Assembly (NCBI GenBank): GCA_950295325.1
Contig: OX485809.1
Coordinates: forward strand, 28,272,001 to 28,336,000
Source: Polytrichum commune
Lineage: Eukaryota > Streptophyta > Polytrichopsida > Polytrichales > Polytrichaceae
DNA length: 64,000 nucleotides
Direction: 5' to 3'
Shown here: in pieces, positions 10,665-23,800 of the stretch
Position numbering within the stretch: position 1 is the first letter of the stretch
How the letters are laid out: each line of letters starts with the position of its first letter
Program-made: the position numbers and the translations under genes
The notes under the pieces: generated by a model
What the model was told of the DNA's origin: nothing
The model's database searches: none
Seen by the model: only the letters and a program-made list of their open reading frames with translations

Positions 10665-13600
10665 TCATTTCACAGAGTGGCTCGTGTGGCCAATTGCAGT
10701 GGAGTGTCTCGCATTTCTTCTGAATGCAACAGTATGGGAGTGTCTAGTTGTTGACCACCTCTCATCAGTTCGACATAATTGAATCTTACTGAGGTTTTCA
10801 AGTTCCACTCTCTCCCAACCATCTATCTCATACGGTGGGCGAACTCTAAGGTTACTCTTAGTGTAATTGGTCTCCTTTCTCCTGCTCACTCCCTCAATGA
10901 CTGTGTCCACCAACATCCTTTCAGAGCAATCTTCTCTATCCCCTACAAAGCAACTCACAACTGACGTTTTCAGCTGTCCAATGTTTGAGACATTGCCTTG
11001 AGGCTCTTTTGCCAAGCCATCAACACACTGCCTCTTACTTGCACGTATATCCTCCACTAACTTGGTCACAATTTTTCTCTTAGAGAGGGAAAGCAAACGA
11101 GAAGGATACACATCGACTTTTGAACTATTGCAACAAAGGTCATCAGTATCACTGATATCACTTTCGCTCGAGTCAAACGCTTGGGACCATCCCCATGTCT
11201 CCCACGGACACCCACATATTCCATAGTCCTACAAATTATGCCAAGCATGGTCTGAGTAACATGGCACATGAAAGTTTAAAAAATGTGTGTCAATGACATG
11301 TGTATCTACAGGGGGATTTAGGGTTTTACACAGAGTCACGCATCCATGACAAGTTTCACTGTAACACTAAGGCTTCCTTTGTGTTTACTTACACAGAAGT
11401 ACAAAGGAACCTGCAAATTAGATAATATCAGAAGACATCAGGCATAAGAGAAAGATCATTACTGTTTCTCCAATAAGAATGTACTCGAGAACAGAGGATG
11501 CGGCTCGCATGTAGCCAGTCCAGTCAACTCCTCTTGGCTACCAACCAGAATAACATAATCTGTTAGCATAATATGTCACATCTAGGATAGAAATGAAGAG
11601 TTCATGGTTGTTTCAGCCTCAAATTCGGCTTACAGAATAGGACAGTCAGGGTCATCCTGGTATATCCTCTTCAACTTGACCAACAAATGCATCATAAAAA
11701 AAACAGAACAATCCATTATGCAGGGTACCTGCTACACAGTTCCACTGCCTTCACAACAGAATAGGCAAAGTATGAGGGAGGCAAAAAGCTTGATGCCTTA
11801 CCATCCATGATGAGATGATAATGTGTGCTTTCCTTGTAGAAATTGCATAACAAGCATCTTCCTTCTCCACCAAAGGTCCATTCAGGCCTCTGTCTCCATT
11901 GTCTGTTGCAGTCACAATCACCACAGGGCCCTGCACCCATTCTCAAAACCGTTAGGATGTATAAATATTTAGAAGCTACACACCTGTGAATGTTCTCCGA
12001 AGTGGCAGCACCAATGTTTTGATGCTCTGACTCTCGAAAAATAAAAAGCAGAAATATAGAAGAGACACCAATCAAATTCAGAATCTTGATGTTTGAGGTG
12101 TTGGATTATGTTTTGGATAGAACATCTAATTACTGGAGGGGAGGAGAGCTACAGTGCCTACCATTGGAAATACAACCTCAACACTTCAAATTAATAGTCT
12201 GGCAAAACTTACAGGGCTTGAACATGAAGACTGGTTAAAAGAAGTACCTGATTTTCAGCAAAGATTCGAGAGAGTGCTTGGTTGAGATGACAAGCGAGCT
12301 GGCCACTACCTGCACCTACCTGCAGATTACAGGCCACCCACAAATGTTTTAAATGCTTCCTAAAGTATGTCCCTTTTGCAAAGTGCAGAAACCATCAAGG
12401 GCACATTGCAATCCCTTGCATCTCCACAATCTTACAACATGTGTCAATACATACCTCAAGAACATCCATGGTGGAGAGTTCATAATTGACTGATCTCGCC
12501 CTGCAACAGTTACTAAGTTAGAGACTCATTAACTAATCCCTAAAACCGAGATAGGAAGGAAATCAAACCATATACAGCAGACTGAAAATTGACACACATA
12601 CCGCAAGTAATGTGCAAGCTCAGTCACGTATTCTGTAGTGAAAACCTCATACTTGACCGCACCAGCACGTGGATCACGACCTTCTACATAGTCTTGCCAC
12701 TGGATGCAACCTTTGCAATTGCAAAAGAGAGAACCATTCACTCCAATCTGAAAAGAATCACTTATTAAGAAGACACTCTTGAGTCTTGATATTTGCTGCT
12801 CACAAAGTACAACTGACAAGAAAGTCAAACGAAATTACATGCTCAGTACGCTTGAGAGTCATGTTCCAAAAACTCCTCATTGACATGGTACCACCAGGTT
12901 CAGGATGTGACCACAGATCTTTGACCATGGTCAGGTCCAGAATCATGCTCTCCAAACTAGCCATACCATGAGCTGGGATTCTTTTGCAACATACATACTG
13001 TAAATATTAATCGTCAGATCCATTGATCTCCACAATGTAGGAACCTCTGCTGCATATGAGCATGAAATTCACTTGCATACACTACCCGCCCTATATTAGG
13101 GTATCATTCCATCGTGAATACATACAAGCAGAATTATGGATAGTATCTTATGAATCATCTTTCATGCAATCACAGATCGATTGATTCATGCAATGTAAGG
13201 CCCTTTCTACACATGAGCACACAAGCAACTGGCATACACTGTCCTCCCTACATTAGAATACCATTAGGCCGTGAATAAGTAGTATGAGCAACACTATGGG
13301 GCAAAATATCTAATGAATCTTCATTCATTCAAACACAGATCATTTGATGCTTGCAATGTGCTCAGTTGATCAAGAAATCCACTTTCATACACTATCCTTC
13401 CTATATTAGGGTTCCACTAGGCTGTGAATACATGGGGCATAATTTCTCATGAATGATTATTCACTCAATCACAGATCAATTGATGATCGCAATGTAAGAA
13501 CCTCTGCTGAATGTGGCTGCGAAATCCACTTGCATATATTATCCTCCATATACTAGGCTACCATTAGGCCATCATTGTGTAGTATAACCAGAACTATGGG

Positions 13601-14655
13601 GCACAATTCCTCATGAATCTTTATTCTTTCAATCACACATCAATTGATGCTTGCAATGTGCTCATTTGATCAAGAAGTCCCCTTTCATACACTATGCCTC
13701 CTATATTAGGGTTTCACTGGGCTGCAAATACATGGGGCACAACATGTAAAAACCTATGCTGAATATGAGCATGACACTCACTTGCATACACTACCCTTCC
13801 TATACTAGGGTATCAATCCATGGTGAATAGACAAGAGCAGAACTCTGGGGCATAAAATTTCTGATGAATCTTCATTCATTCAATCAACGATGAATTGGTG
13901 CTCACAATGTGCTCCTCATATGATCACGAAATCCACCTCCATGCATTATCCTTCATATGTTAGGGCACCACTAGGCTATGATTACATGGGGCATAATTTC
14001 TCAGGAACGATTATTCACTCAATCACAGATCTATTGATACTCGCAATGTAAGAACCTCTAATGCATGTGGCCAACAACCACTTATCAATATGAGAATTTC
14101 ATTGGGGCCGTGAAAACTTAAGAACAGAACCATGGGGGGGGGCTGATTAGCCCTACAAAAACTCACCTGGGTGTTGCACGGGGACGCCTGAGAAGAATCG
14201 AAGAGGGAGAAGCGATCCACGAGCTCACAACAGGACGGCAATTGATCCGTGACGCCACCCATTCCAAACCTGACCCATTTGCTTCCACTCCAAAAGACAT
14301 ACTTCACTGAGTTCCCATTACGATTGGAAAAAGTCACAATTCCTGACGTGTAAGTTGCCCTTTCACCAACTTTCAAACCCAACTGATTGAAGGCTGTACA
14401 TGACCTACAAGCATTCCGACACCGTGATCATATGCCCATAAAGTAAATGCAAAATTTCGCAAGTTCCAGGTTTTGTTGGTGCAAGTTTTGTTGGAACAGA
14501 GGGAGCAAAGACGGCACACATGTTGTGGATTGTGATGAATGCAATTCTGTAAGTCGAAATCAAACCATGATCCTATGCTCCACGTCCCCAATCTCTTGAG
14601 TCAGCAACCCTAACATCTCTATCTGACGACAAAACCTCAGCATTACGAACTCCAT
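10665..14655 (-). CDS. Putative SAM-dependent methyltransferase, plant type
   Basis: Nine exons on the minus strand: 14655-14566, 14382-14167, 12997-12839, 12747-12602, 12500-12455, 12319-12248, 11930-11802, 11537-11463, 11228-10665. All joins keep phase and use GT-AG sites; predicted length 498 aa. Around residues 215-231 MDVLE followed by VGAGSGQLACHL is a glycine-rich SAM-binding motif I; VIVTATDNGDRGL (about 247-259) fits motif II. SSWMPRGVDWT and EYILIGETDYGICGCPWETW (ending about 323) follow, then a polar, probably disordered stretch, and a C-terminal block PPYEIDGWERVELENLSKIQ (442-461) with HSHTVAFRR. A Cys pair (CNCKGC) sits near 164-169. The N-terminal 160 residues match no domain I know. 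The substrate is unknown. Start: ATG 14655; the first intron (183 bp, donor GTTTGA) is the weakest join. Expression and activity are inferred only from the intact frame. Confidence 0.8.
13017..14060. repeat. Satellite-like tandem array inside an intron
   Basis: About seven and a half units of 105-165 bp occupy most of the intron between exons 2 and 3 of the methyltransferase gene. Units start near 13017, 13173, 13336, 13472, 13638, 13745, 13890 and 14027 with AGATC(N)ATTGATNNTNGCAATGT-like sequence. Each contains a CATACACTA-like word, CCTATATTAGGG or variants, and most a CATGGGGCATAAT or CTATGGGGCA word plus TTCATTCAATCAC. Units alternate between a form with CCTCTGCTG and a form with GTGCTCATTTGATCAAGAA, suggesting a dimeric higher-order unit near 300 bp. 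Confidence 0.85.
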
Positions 14656-14751
14656 CGGTATGTGGGATTAAGTTGCTCCACACTAATTTATCGACATTCC
14701 GCAGTATCTTGAATATTTACTACTAGCACACTAATTAATGACACATTGCTC

Positions 14752-14797
14752 TAGTAGGCACCCAATATCAATTGAAGTAGATATTGGGTGCCTACTA
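14752..14797. promoter_or_regulatory. Perfect 18-bp inverted repeat upstream of the methyltransferase gene
   Basis: TAGTAGGCACCCAATATC (14752-14769) is followed after a 10-bp spacer by its exact reverse complement (14780-14797). It lies about 100-140 bp upstream of the candidate start codon (14655), so it could be in the promoter or 5' leader. As RNA it would fold into an 18-bp stem. A small palindromic transposon remnant is the main alternative. Confidence 0.6.
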
Positions 14798-14799
14798 CA

Positions 14800-15880
14800 C
14801 CCTAAACTCCTTAATATCAACCTCCATAATGTCACTTACTCTCTAATATCCCAAAGCCCTAGGGAACGGATGTTCGTAGTTCAAATCTCACTCCTTATTG
14901 TCACATTTCTCTCCCTTATATCACAATTTTTTTCATTAATGCAACCCATCAAAGAAGTCAACCCAAAACCTCACATTGTGCCATCTATCAATATGTGGAG
15001 TGTCACCTTCTTATTCTCATTCTTCTTCTCTTGATGTTACTTGTTGAATGTTGGTGCATGCATATGCCACATCGCCCGGGAAGGTCAAGTGGAGTGGACC
15101 ACACCACACCATTAAAATGTTGCACTTTGTGTTATTCCAATGTGTCACATGCTACACTAATTCTATAGTATCACGCATTCATGTTAACACTACAAAACTC
15201 CATTAGATCATGTGCACTCTAGTTGCCATAGGTGTGATACTACAGAGTTTAGAGTGTAGAAGCAATTTGTCATTAATGAATGTAATGGTGAGACCATGAT
15301 TAGGGTCATCGATTATGGATGATGAAATGTGCCTTCTCATATCCAATCAAATATATCACTTTGCCTTATCAACACCTACGCATATTGATGGTAGAACAAC
15401 ACCATAGAACATTGGTCAGCGAGGAATCTCACTTCCAGGCCCAAAAATACCCCTTCCTTTATATACCACATGTATGTGCAACTAGTGGCACCTTCTACCC
15501 TCGGATAGAAAACATTGTAATAAATAAGGGACATGGTGGCCCTTTTGCCCTTTGATCAAGCTAATATCACTTGCAACAAGTGAATTCCCTTTCATTCTTG
15601 GCATCTTATGAGCCGGGCCCATGACCCACCCAACTTAGCATAGGTGTTGGGTAATGTTATGCATGCGCAAATTGTATGTTCTGATGCACCAAACATGAAG
15701 GGGCATATATGATGATTAGCCCTACCTAAATACTTACTTGAAAGTGAGAGGGTTTTGAGGTCTTAAAAAATTCAAATTGATTCAAGAAAATTACAAAAGT
15801 TTTGTGCAATACGTTAGGAGGAAAAAAAGAAAAGAAAAGAAGTAAACCTCCAAAGTAAATGCACAAGTTTTAATAGCTTA
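14800..15880. other. Intergenic, no gene recognised
   Basis: AT-rich sequence upstream of the methyltransferase gene. Short phrases such as GCTACACTAATTCTATAGTATCAC (15152-15175) resemble phrases in other intergenic stretches of the window, suggesting decayed repeats. No coding or RNA signal was seen. Confidence 0.4.
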
Positions 15881-15885
15881 TAATT

Positions 15886-16441
15886 CTAGATATTCTTGGG
15901 AAGGTTCCAACCTAGGTAAACTAGTTCGCTCATGCCAATTAAAGATTTTTGTGGTTTGAGTTCTAGCCTTGCGTCCAACAAACTTTGAAAGACATTATGT
16001 AGATCTTCTAGATGGTCCTTAACGTCTTCAAGTACACATTGATATTGTCCACATATACTAGATCGCTTTGCCATCTTAGGTTCCTTAAGACAATGTCCAC
16101 AAGCCTTTGGAATGTGCTTGTGGAATTGCATAGCCCAAATGCCATGATTGTATATTTGTAAAGCCTTCATTACATATAAATGTTGTTTTTCCTTTAGTTC
16201 ATTCTTCCAAGGGTATTTGCCAAAAACTTGCAGCTAGGTCAAAAGAAGAGAACATTATTGCCCCATGTAGTTGGTCCAATGTTTCATCGATTTTTAGTAG
16301 AAGATACATATTAATCTTTGTGATTGAATTCCATCTCTTAAAGTCTACACAAAACCTAGTTGTTATGTCCTTCTTCGTTACCAAGATGATTAGTGACGCC
16401 CATGGTGACCTTGAGGGCTGAGCCACCCCTAACACTAACAT
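15886..16441 (-). pseudogene. Ty3/gypsy reverse transcriptase fragments
   Basis: Minus-strand frames at 16441-16199 and 16170-15886 carry parts of a Ty3/gypsy reverse transcriptase: SPWASLIILVTKKD, then RFCVDFKRWNSITK, then MFSSFDLAASFWQIPLEE, and further on DHLEDLHNVFQSLLDARLEL and LVYLGWNLPK. The region that should hold the polymerase YVDD box is in a different frame and reads YVDN (near 16050), so at least two frameshifts separate the parts. RNase H and integrase were not found downstream. The element is dead. Confidence 0.75.
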
Positions 16442-16477
16442 TTTCTTAATCTTAGTGCGAATGACCTTCTTATCTTT

Positions 16478-18505
16478 CTAACTTCCTCTCCTCACATATT
16501 TTTTTTGTCCCTTTCTTTCAAAATGCATGTCTGGCCAGTTGCATTTGGCCCAATTTGTAGGACTTAGATTGGACACCTTTAAATTATGTAAGATCAACGT
16601 GGCCACATTGTTCATTTGCTCTACAGAGAGTTGATTGCCCATTTGTTGTTTGGACACCACTTCTAGGAAACATTGTCTCATCTTTGGGGTTAAGACTACA
16701 TGTTCTAAACTCAGTGTGATTTCGCTCATCTCCTCAGTTACCTAGGCTTAGTATTGTATAAATTCCTTTGGCATTTCAATTTCTAGGTTGGCCATGGGAG
16801 AGGCATACATGCCTCTTACCTTTGTCTATGGTATGGCTCATACCTTAGCAAACACTTGCTCCTTCTTGATGGTTAATTTTTTGCAAAGGAGATTTATAAT
16901 GAGAAGTTTTGATTATGCTATATAGCTCTTAGCATACATACCATAAGTTGTTGAGCTATGGCGATTCACAATATGCTTGTGCCATGGCTCAACCTTTATA
17001 TAGTGTCCCTTTGGACATGCCAAAAGCAATGTCGGTTCCATGTAATTTTATGCAAGAAAGCATCAATAGTGAAATATTTGTTAGCTCTAAATAGGATTGT
17101 TTGATGAAACACTACCTTTGGTGGCAAACTTGATTTACCTAGCTCTAAAGTGTTCCACAGATGAAGCTTCTAATCAAGATTCTTGAAGTTTGGGAATTGG
17201 CCCCAATTGTATTTGCTCTCACATTCTCTGCCATGCCTTGTTCGTGTAGGCTTCCCTTTTTTTGTCAACTTTTGCTCCACTCATCATGCTCTTCAATTCT
17301 ACAATCACCGGATCCTTGTCATTCTCATGGCCATTCTTCAAGCCACTATGTCCAACACACATTGCATTTGCTCTAAGCCAAAAATAATTTGTTCTCCCAT
17401 GTTGACAAACACCCTTACTTTCGCAAAACACCTTGCACCCCTATCTCGAGATGAGCCACACCCACATGTTTGCATGTATTTCCACTGCAATGTTTATTTT
17501 AATGTGCAGTGTTTTTATATCTTGACGTTCAAGATGAAGACTAGGCTTTGAGGCATGACAATTAGGTTGCAACATGTATCCACAATACATGGCATCTTTA
17601 TACCTTTTAAGCACACACTCCGTGACCCAAGGCTTCTCCTATCGACCTTTGGCCTCTCTTTGGTTACTTAATTGACCAATTTAATGCATATGGACATGAA
17701 TCGACACTTGGTATACATGGGTTTTTCATGTTTGTTTTTGTTCTCCAGCCCATTATTGGAGGAGTTCTGTAGTTTAAAGATTTATTCTTCACATATGTTC
17801 TTTTAGCCACAAGCTTGGCTATCAACTCCGGAATCATATCTAAAACATATGAGCGAAGGTTGCAATACATTGGCGTGCTACAAGGGTATTTCAAGGTGCA
17901 AAGTTTCTTCTTTGTTCCTAGGACACTTGTTCCTTGATACTTGCGTCGCCATCTCAGGGAGTGTAGTTGATTGACTATCGTTGCCAAGTCTTGCATGGCA
18001 AGCTTCATTGCCCTATCTTTGTCTTCAAGAGCATCGTGGTGGCATTCTTGGTCACCTTGTTGGCCATCAAAAAAATTGGCACAAACCTAAACCATCATTT
18101 CATATGCATGAGTAATGTGGTGTTTGACATGTGATCATGCACTCCAACTTCTTGCATTAGCTCTGGAAGGAGTGACCTAATAAAGAGTGTGTGTGTCGTC
18201 CTCATTGAGGATCCAAAATCTACCGTGGCAAACTTGGCATGTTTGATAAACTGTGTTTCCTCTTGCTCAACGTCCCCTAGAGCAACCGCACTCTCTTAGT
18301 TTTGTCTTACCCTCCTTACCACTTCCTCATCAACGATTAGGTCCGCCAGTTGTCTAGGGGAAAACTCTAAAAGTTTCTCCCTCAGTCGTTCCAACACCGC
18401 GGCCTTGGTTGTTGACTTGTATACATTCTCATCATTTCTTTCAGATGATGTTTCATGTGATTTGCTCCCATCTGCATCATAACTAATGAATTCATTGCTA
18501 TCCAA
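16478..18505 (-). mobile_element. Probable upstream part of the same gypsy remnant
   Basis: Upstream of the RT fragments (to the right, minus strand) are short open frames without clear family motifs: 16729-16478, 18008-17664, and 18505-18296, the last with a charged LERLREKLLEFSPRQLADLI segment. Position and orientation suggest decayed gag/protease sequence of the same element. No zinc knuckle or protease DSG/DTG box was identified, so this is inference from context. Confidence 0.3.
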
Positions 18506-18509
18506 ATTT

Positions 18510-20850
18510 TACATGTCTTTACTAGTTGTAACTCATCTGCCTATAGATGGGAATACTATGCTTCGACACACTTTGTGTCTCCAAATCCAATGTCTCGAAA
18601 TTGATCCTACAAAATAGGGCAACGCCTCTCTCCACCCACAATTGATCTACCTTCTCCCAAAGACTCATCTTGAGCTTTAGATCTCAAATTTTCAGTGTTT
18701 CAAGAAGACCGCCTTCACCAAATGCCGCGGCGGATTCAAATCCGCTTAACCACCTTTTTTGTTCAAGCAAAGGATGATGAGCGCATGGGATGATGGGACG
18801 ATCCGCACATTTGCTCTTAAACACTTGAAATTTTGCTAATGCAAGCGTCGTCTTCACTCCCTTCAATGTGTTATCCCTTTTATCTTCCTCTGCATAGGAT
18901 TTGTGGGTCTTGACTAATTTGAACCCCACGGTCAAGCACAACAATTCTACAATTTGTGATTTGGTTAGTTGCTCACTGGCTTTTCAAAGATATCTATCCA
19001 ATGGTAATTCTACCAATGCTAGTTGCACATTCATATCCGCCCTTAGCTATTTGTACACATGTTCCTTTCAAAATCTCCAATTCCTTCTCACAAGCTGCTC
19101 AAATGTGGTTGTATTTTTCTTCACTTCTTACACTAGCTTGTGTAGATTCCTACAAAATTGTTGCACTTCAACCTCTTCGCTCCAATCATGCTTCATTGCT
19201 CGAGTCAATATCACATCCACATTATGTTGTTGATTGTTCTTCAAGTGCTCATAATGTGTATCGGCATCATATCAAATTCATGATGGCCGCCATCACTTCA
19301 TCAATCAATGTCTTCTACAACCTGCAAGATGTCATTGGCTCTCAAACAACCCAAATCTACTAGGTGAGTATACCCCACATCTCCTTCAAGAGACGGGTTG
19401 GCTAAGTTTTAGCCTTCTGCACTCAGCATCCGACACTTGTTGGGGCCTCTACTCATGTGGTGGCTCACCTCCATAGATGTGACCCTCGATCATGCGGCTA
19501 CGATTGAACAAATGTATGACAACCCTATAATGGAAGTGGTTGGGTTCTCTAATCATTGAACAATGCCATTCATCCATATGCTCGCATATCATTCATGAAT
19601 GAAGACCTTACTCCTAGCCACCCGTCGTGAATTGTTGGAGGACCTTTACTTAAAGCTCTTTGCTCTAGAAAAACATGTTATTACAATTGACTTCAACAAC
19701 TATTGGTCCAAGCCAAAAATCAATTAGTCCAATATTTAGCATTACATCAAGTAGTCTATTTGAAACCAAATCTTCATAAACTTAAGGTATTCAACCAAAT
19801 AAAAAAGTCCGCTTAAGGAGTGGCTTGATTTTAGATAGGTTCACTTGTGATGCAGCAAAAATGGAAATGAAGATGACCACTTCAAACAGGTCTACAATAT
19901 TGTGAGTAAATTAACTCAACACACACATTTTGCTGCTTAGGATTGGTGTTCAGAAGTCAATACTGTGATTTCTGCATGATTTTTTGATTAGTATATTCCC
20001 ATGGAGCAAATCATGAAAGGCATTCCTTGGCTAACGCTGCATTTTGTAATTGAGACAAGAGCATATGAGACAAACGATGAATGGGGAGAACTGACTGCTA
20101 GTTACAGATAAACCTATTGAGTTTGAGAAATAACCAATTAGAGTTCAGGATTTCAGGAAAATTACCAATAATTATAGAGGAATTTATGGGATACACCTCA
20201 AATTAGTAAAGAAAAACCAAAACTTCACAACATGTAACTGGTCGGACTTGGAAACACTAGGATTTCTACCGATTATGCCCAAACATCTCCCCAGACACTA
20301 GAGACAAGGCCTTTAAGGAAGGAGAACCCACGTTTCCCAGTTAAACATCTTGATTTGTTGAAGATAACAGACCCCTAAGAGTAACAACCATCTCATAAAC
20401 AGTAGCATAGGCAGTGTAATTTATCACTCAACACATTCATCATTGACCTCACACCATTGCAACTGAATCTTGTCCTGAAGTTAGGAAGCAATAGATCTTC
20501 CATCTTCTCCAAAACCTTTGCCATACATGATAAGAGGGGGACAAGTGTGTTCTATCTGTACAAGCATAAAGTTTCATTCGATGCAGGAAGGAGAGGAAAT
20601 AAAGTATTTATTCCTCCAAAACACTTTGTAACTTCATGCGGAAGACTAAATTACAATGGGTCTGAGGGGCTGCAGATTCTACCAGAAACATGACCAAAGC
20701 ACCTATAAACAGTGTTGTCCTCAGTAATGTGAGTTGTCTAATCTGTACAGTGTCGAAGCAGATTACAACTTCAGTATGCAAGCTATGGGGATGATCTGTC
20801 AGAATACATTAGTACTTATAGCACATTTTGAGCGAGTTTCTCAAGGCCTG
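18510..20850. other. Intergenic, probably decayed retroelement and NUF2 3' flank
   Basis: No gene recognised. The left part (18510-19370) continues the compositional style of the gypsy remnant. The right part, about 20300-20850, lies immediately downstream of the NUF2 stop codon and may include its 3' UTR; the length of that UTR cannot be judged by eye. Confidence 0.35.
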
Positions 20851-20854
20851 TTTC

Positions 20855-23800
20855 TCATGAAGGTGGCAAAGTGACAGCTGGAACAGTGCCTGTAGCTCGC
20901 AAAAGAGCAGAGTAATGCTCCAATGTCTGCAGTAACCCACATCTGAGTTAGCAGCACTAAGAGACGTAGTGTTATAAGTGTGGAAAACATCACCTTAACA
21001 CCTGGTTGGTTTTGTACGTGCCAAATTTACAGACATGAAGATAGACATCAAACATAGAAATCAACACACATCATTGAAATGTTCAATATGAATCTGGTGT
21101 GATATGATGTAACACACCTCTGTCATGACTTTCTGAACAGCAGCTGTGCCTCGGGCAATGGTGGCGTCTTTTTTACTGTGGATGGCCTCCAACTTTTCTC
21201 TTATCTCTTTCACCTGAAAAGGAAACCTGTTGGTTAGCAGAGCTCAAATTACCCAAAAGAGAACAAAGCCATCAGTATCTGTATAATCCCCAAGAAGTTG
21301 CAGCACTTATCAGTTTCATAATGTAAACTTCAGTTAGTCCAGACCCTTATTTAGTAAATCCTGCTTTATACCAATTGATTGTTCAAAGGTATACACACCT
21401 GAACCTCTGTTTTCAGGATTGATGCACCCCGTTCCTCTAGTTGGGCAAGCAAAGGTAGACATCGTGCTTTGGTTTCTTCCAGTTCTCTCTTAGCCTCCTG
21501 GATTTTCCTGGGCCTCTGATATTCAAGTTTTTCCGTGAGATCTATCCAATGTTGCTCTGTCATTGAGGGATCAAAAAGAATTAAGAATAATCTCAGTACA
21601 ACTTCGGTTTGCTATTCCATTCGCAGATCGAAGGAAAGTGCCATCCAAGACAATCAATCAACTGCTGCAACAAAGACCCCCCAAATGCGTAGCAGACTAG
21701 TACTACGTGCATTCAGCCGAAAAATAAGGTCAATATGACATTCAATTCAGACTTTTTAAATTAATAGGACCTTGAAACTTCAGCTGGGAAAGCTCAGTAT
21801 CTAGGGACTCGATCTCTTCTTCAATTGCTTTCACCTTGGCCTTCAGTGCCTTTCTCTCCTTCACTGTGGCTTTTTGTTTGATCCACTGCAGCATGAGAAT
21901 TCAAGTTAGCAGAAAGACACATAACATAGAGGAAATAAATGCAGTGCATACTTCATGTTGCACATGTTTTATTTCATGTATTAAGACAACATTGCATTTT
22001 CCAGCTCTATATCTACCAGGTGAGAACTTGCGGACAAGCACCTTAAGTGATGCAAGTTATACATAGATGTGATTATTCTAGGTGACTGAATAGAACCTCT
22101 GGTTTCAAAAAAACTGATTAATTGTGAGGAATTCAACGAAAGCTGGGAAGAAATTAGTCAAGTGATGCATACCAATTTCTCAAGCTCATCCAGCATGACC
22201 AGGAATTTCTTCAGTTTCTTTTCAACCTGCACAAGCACACACATCTCGCCCATGTGAGTGTTCTCGTGAGAATGAGGCCTGGCATCTGTGAAGAAAACAT
22301 CAGCAGAAACAAGATCACATAGTCAAATATAGCTTCTACAGTAATATCAATCCTAGCAATTCACCTTGTTGTAGGCCTCGAGTTTGTCCTTCCAGTGATT
22401 AAGTGACTGCTGCACCTCTTCTGCTGAAGCTTCTATCTCTTGTAAGGTAGCTTTCCTTTCTGCCAGTGCTCTCTGCATATATCAAAGCAACATAGTCATG
22501 TTGATAGTCTATGGCAACCTCGTGATGCAGACTTATTTTTCCAATAAACCCAGCTGATTTTAGTTTCACACAAAGAGCAAACACTTTTGCTTCATCTGCT
22601 TCTGCACAAATCATCCACTACTATCTCCTCGAATGCAGGATGTCAGCAAAATGTCAGTTGACAGCAATAATCTATGTGCATTATTGTCCCCCTGCCACTG
22701 AGAAAAACTTCTCTGTGAGGTAGGATGGATGCTAACAATATTCTCAAGCTGCTTATCATGGTACATCATCCTGATCTCAGAATCACCTGCAACTTCTGAG
22801 GAGACTGAACGATTTGGCTCTTCAGTCGCTCTTGTTCACCCCTTGTTTGAAGTAACAGATACTTTTCAGCTTGCACCTGAAATCCAATCATATTTCAGCT
22901 CAGCTCAGCTCAGAAGTTTCATCCAGAAATATAGCACTCATTATACTGGGAATCAGTGATTTCCTATAGAGGTACCACTCCTACCATTGCCACAGATTCT
23001 TCAAACAAACAATGTAATAGATATACAATGCTTTCCAGCTACAGTTGAAAGTCTTATAAATGCAGCCTTTGAAATTTTGATCTTCACATCTAGTACTCAT
23101 GACAAGTCCAATGACCCAACCCATGCAAGAAAAAGCTCAATACCACAGATACTTACATCTAAGGATTAAACCAGAAACACTATCAATCAGTATGTGGCAG
23201 GATCTAAGTAGACCCACAAGGTATAGTAAGCCTGCCAGTCCCAAATGCTTTTTTCGAGGTATAAATTGCTATACATTTCAGACACCATCAATTCAGAACC
23301 TACTCCTTCTGTCCATTACAAATGGGACAAGTTCTATCCTCCTCAAAGATTGAACGTAGGAATACTTGTATATCAGTTGAAACATGCAATTACAGAGAAA
23401 GTTTCCCTTAGAATACTGTCAAGTAGGTCACAACTGACCTCCTCCACAACAGTATTCCCTTCTTGTTTAAGGGCACGAATTTCAGACTGCAAGGCTCCAT
23501 GCTGCTTGTTAAGGGCTTGAATTTCATGTTCCAGATCCTTAGTCTCCACTTCCAAGGCTTGCACTGCTGGCTGCTGGGCACGTCTGTCTGTCTCTATAGC
23601 TTCAATCTCTGCATTCAACTGCAGCACCAACCATTATTCCACTTACAACTTTACCAAGCGAAAGGAGGAAGGTAGGAGAGCCTTAAGTAGTGCTTTACAT
23701 GCATGTACATCTCCACAGAATCACAATTGTGGTTGACATTTGCACTGGTGTTTACCATATTGAATGCCCTTAGCTAAAGTAGCACCAAGTTTCTTGTGCG

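Noticed and set aside
11604-11745. Extra methyltransferase exon after the SSWM block
   Set aside because: Frames here contain stops, while joining exon 7 to the exon at 11537 directly continues SSWM with PRGVDWT in phase.
14383-14591. Cys-rich minus-strand frame (HVCRLCSLCSNKTCTNKTW) upstream of methyltransferase exon 2
   Set aside because: It cannot be joined in phase to the following exon; the Cys/Asn/Thr pattern comes from a repeated AACAAAAC-TGCACC phrase. The model with this segment as intron 1 keeps the frame and reads naturally.
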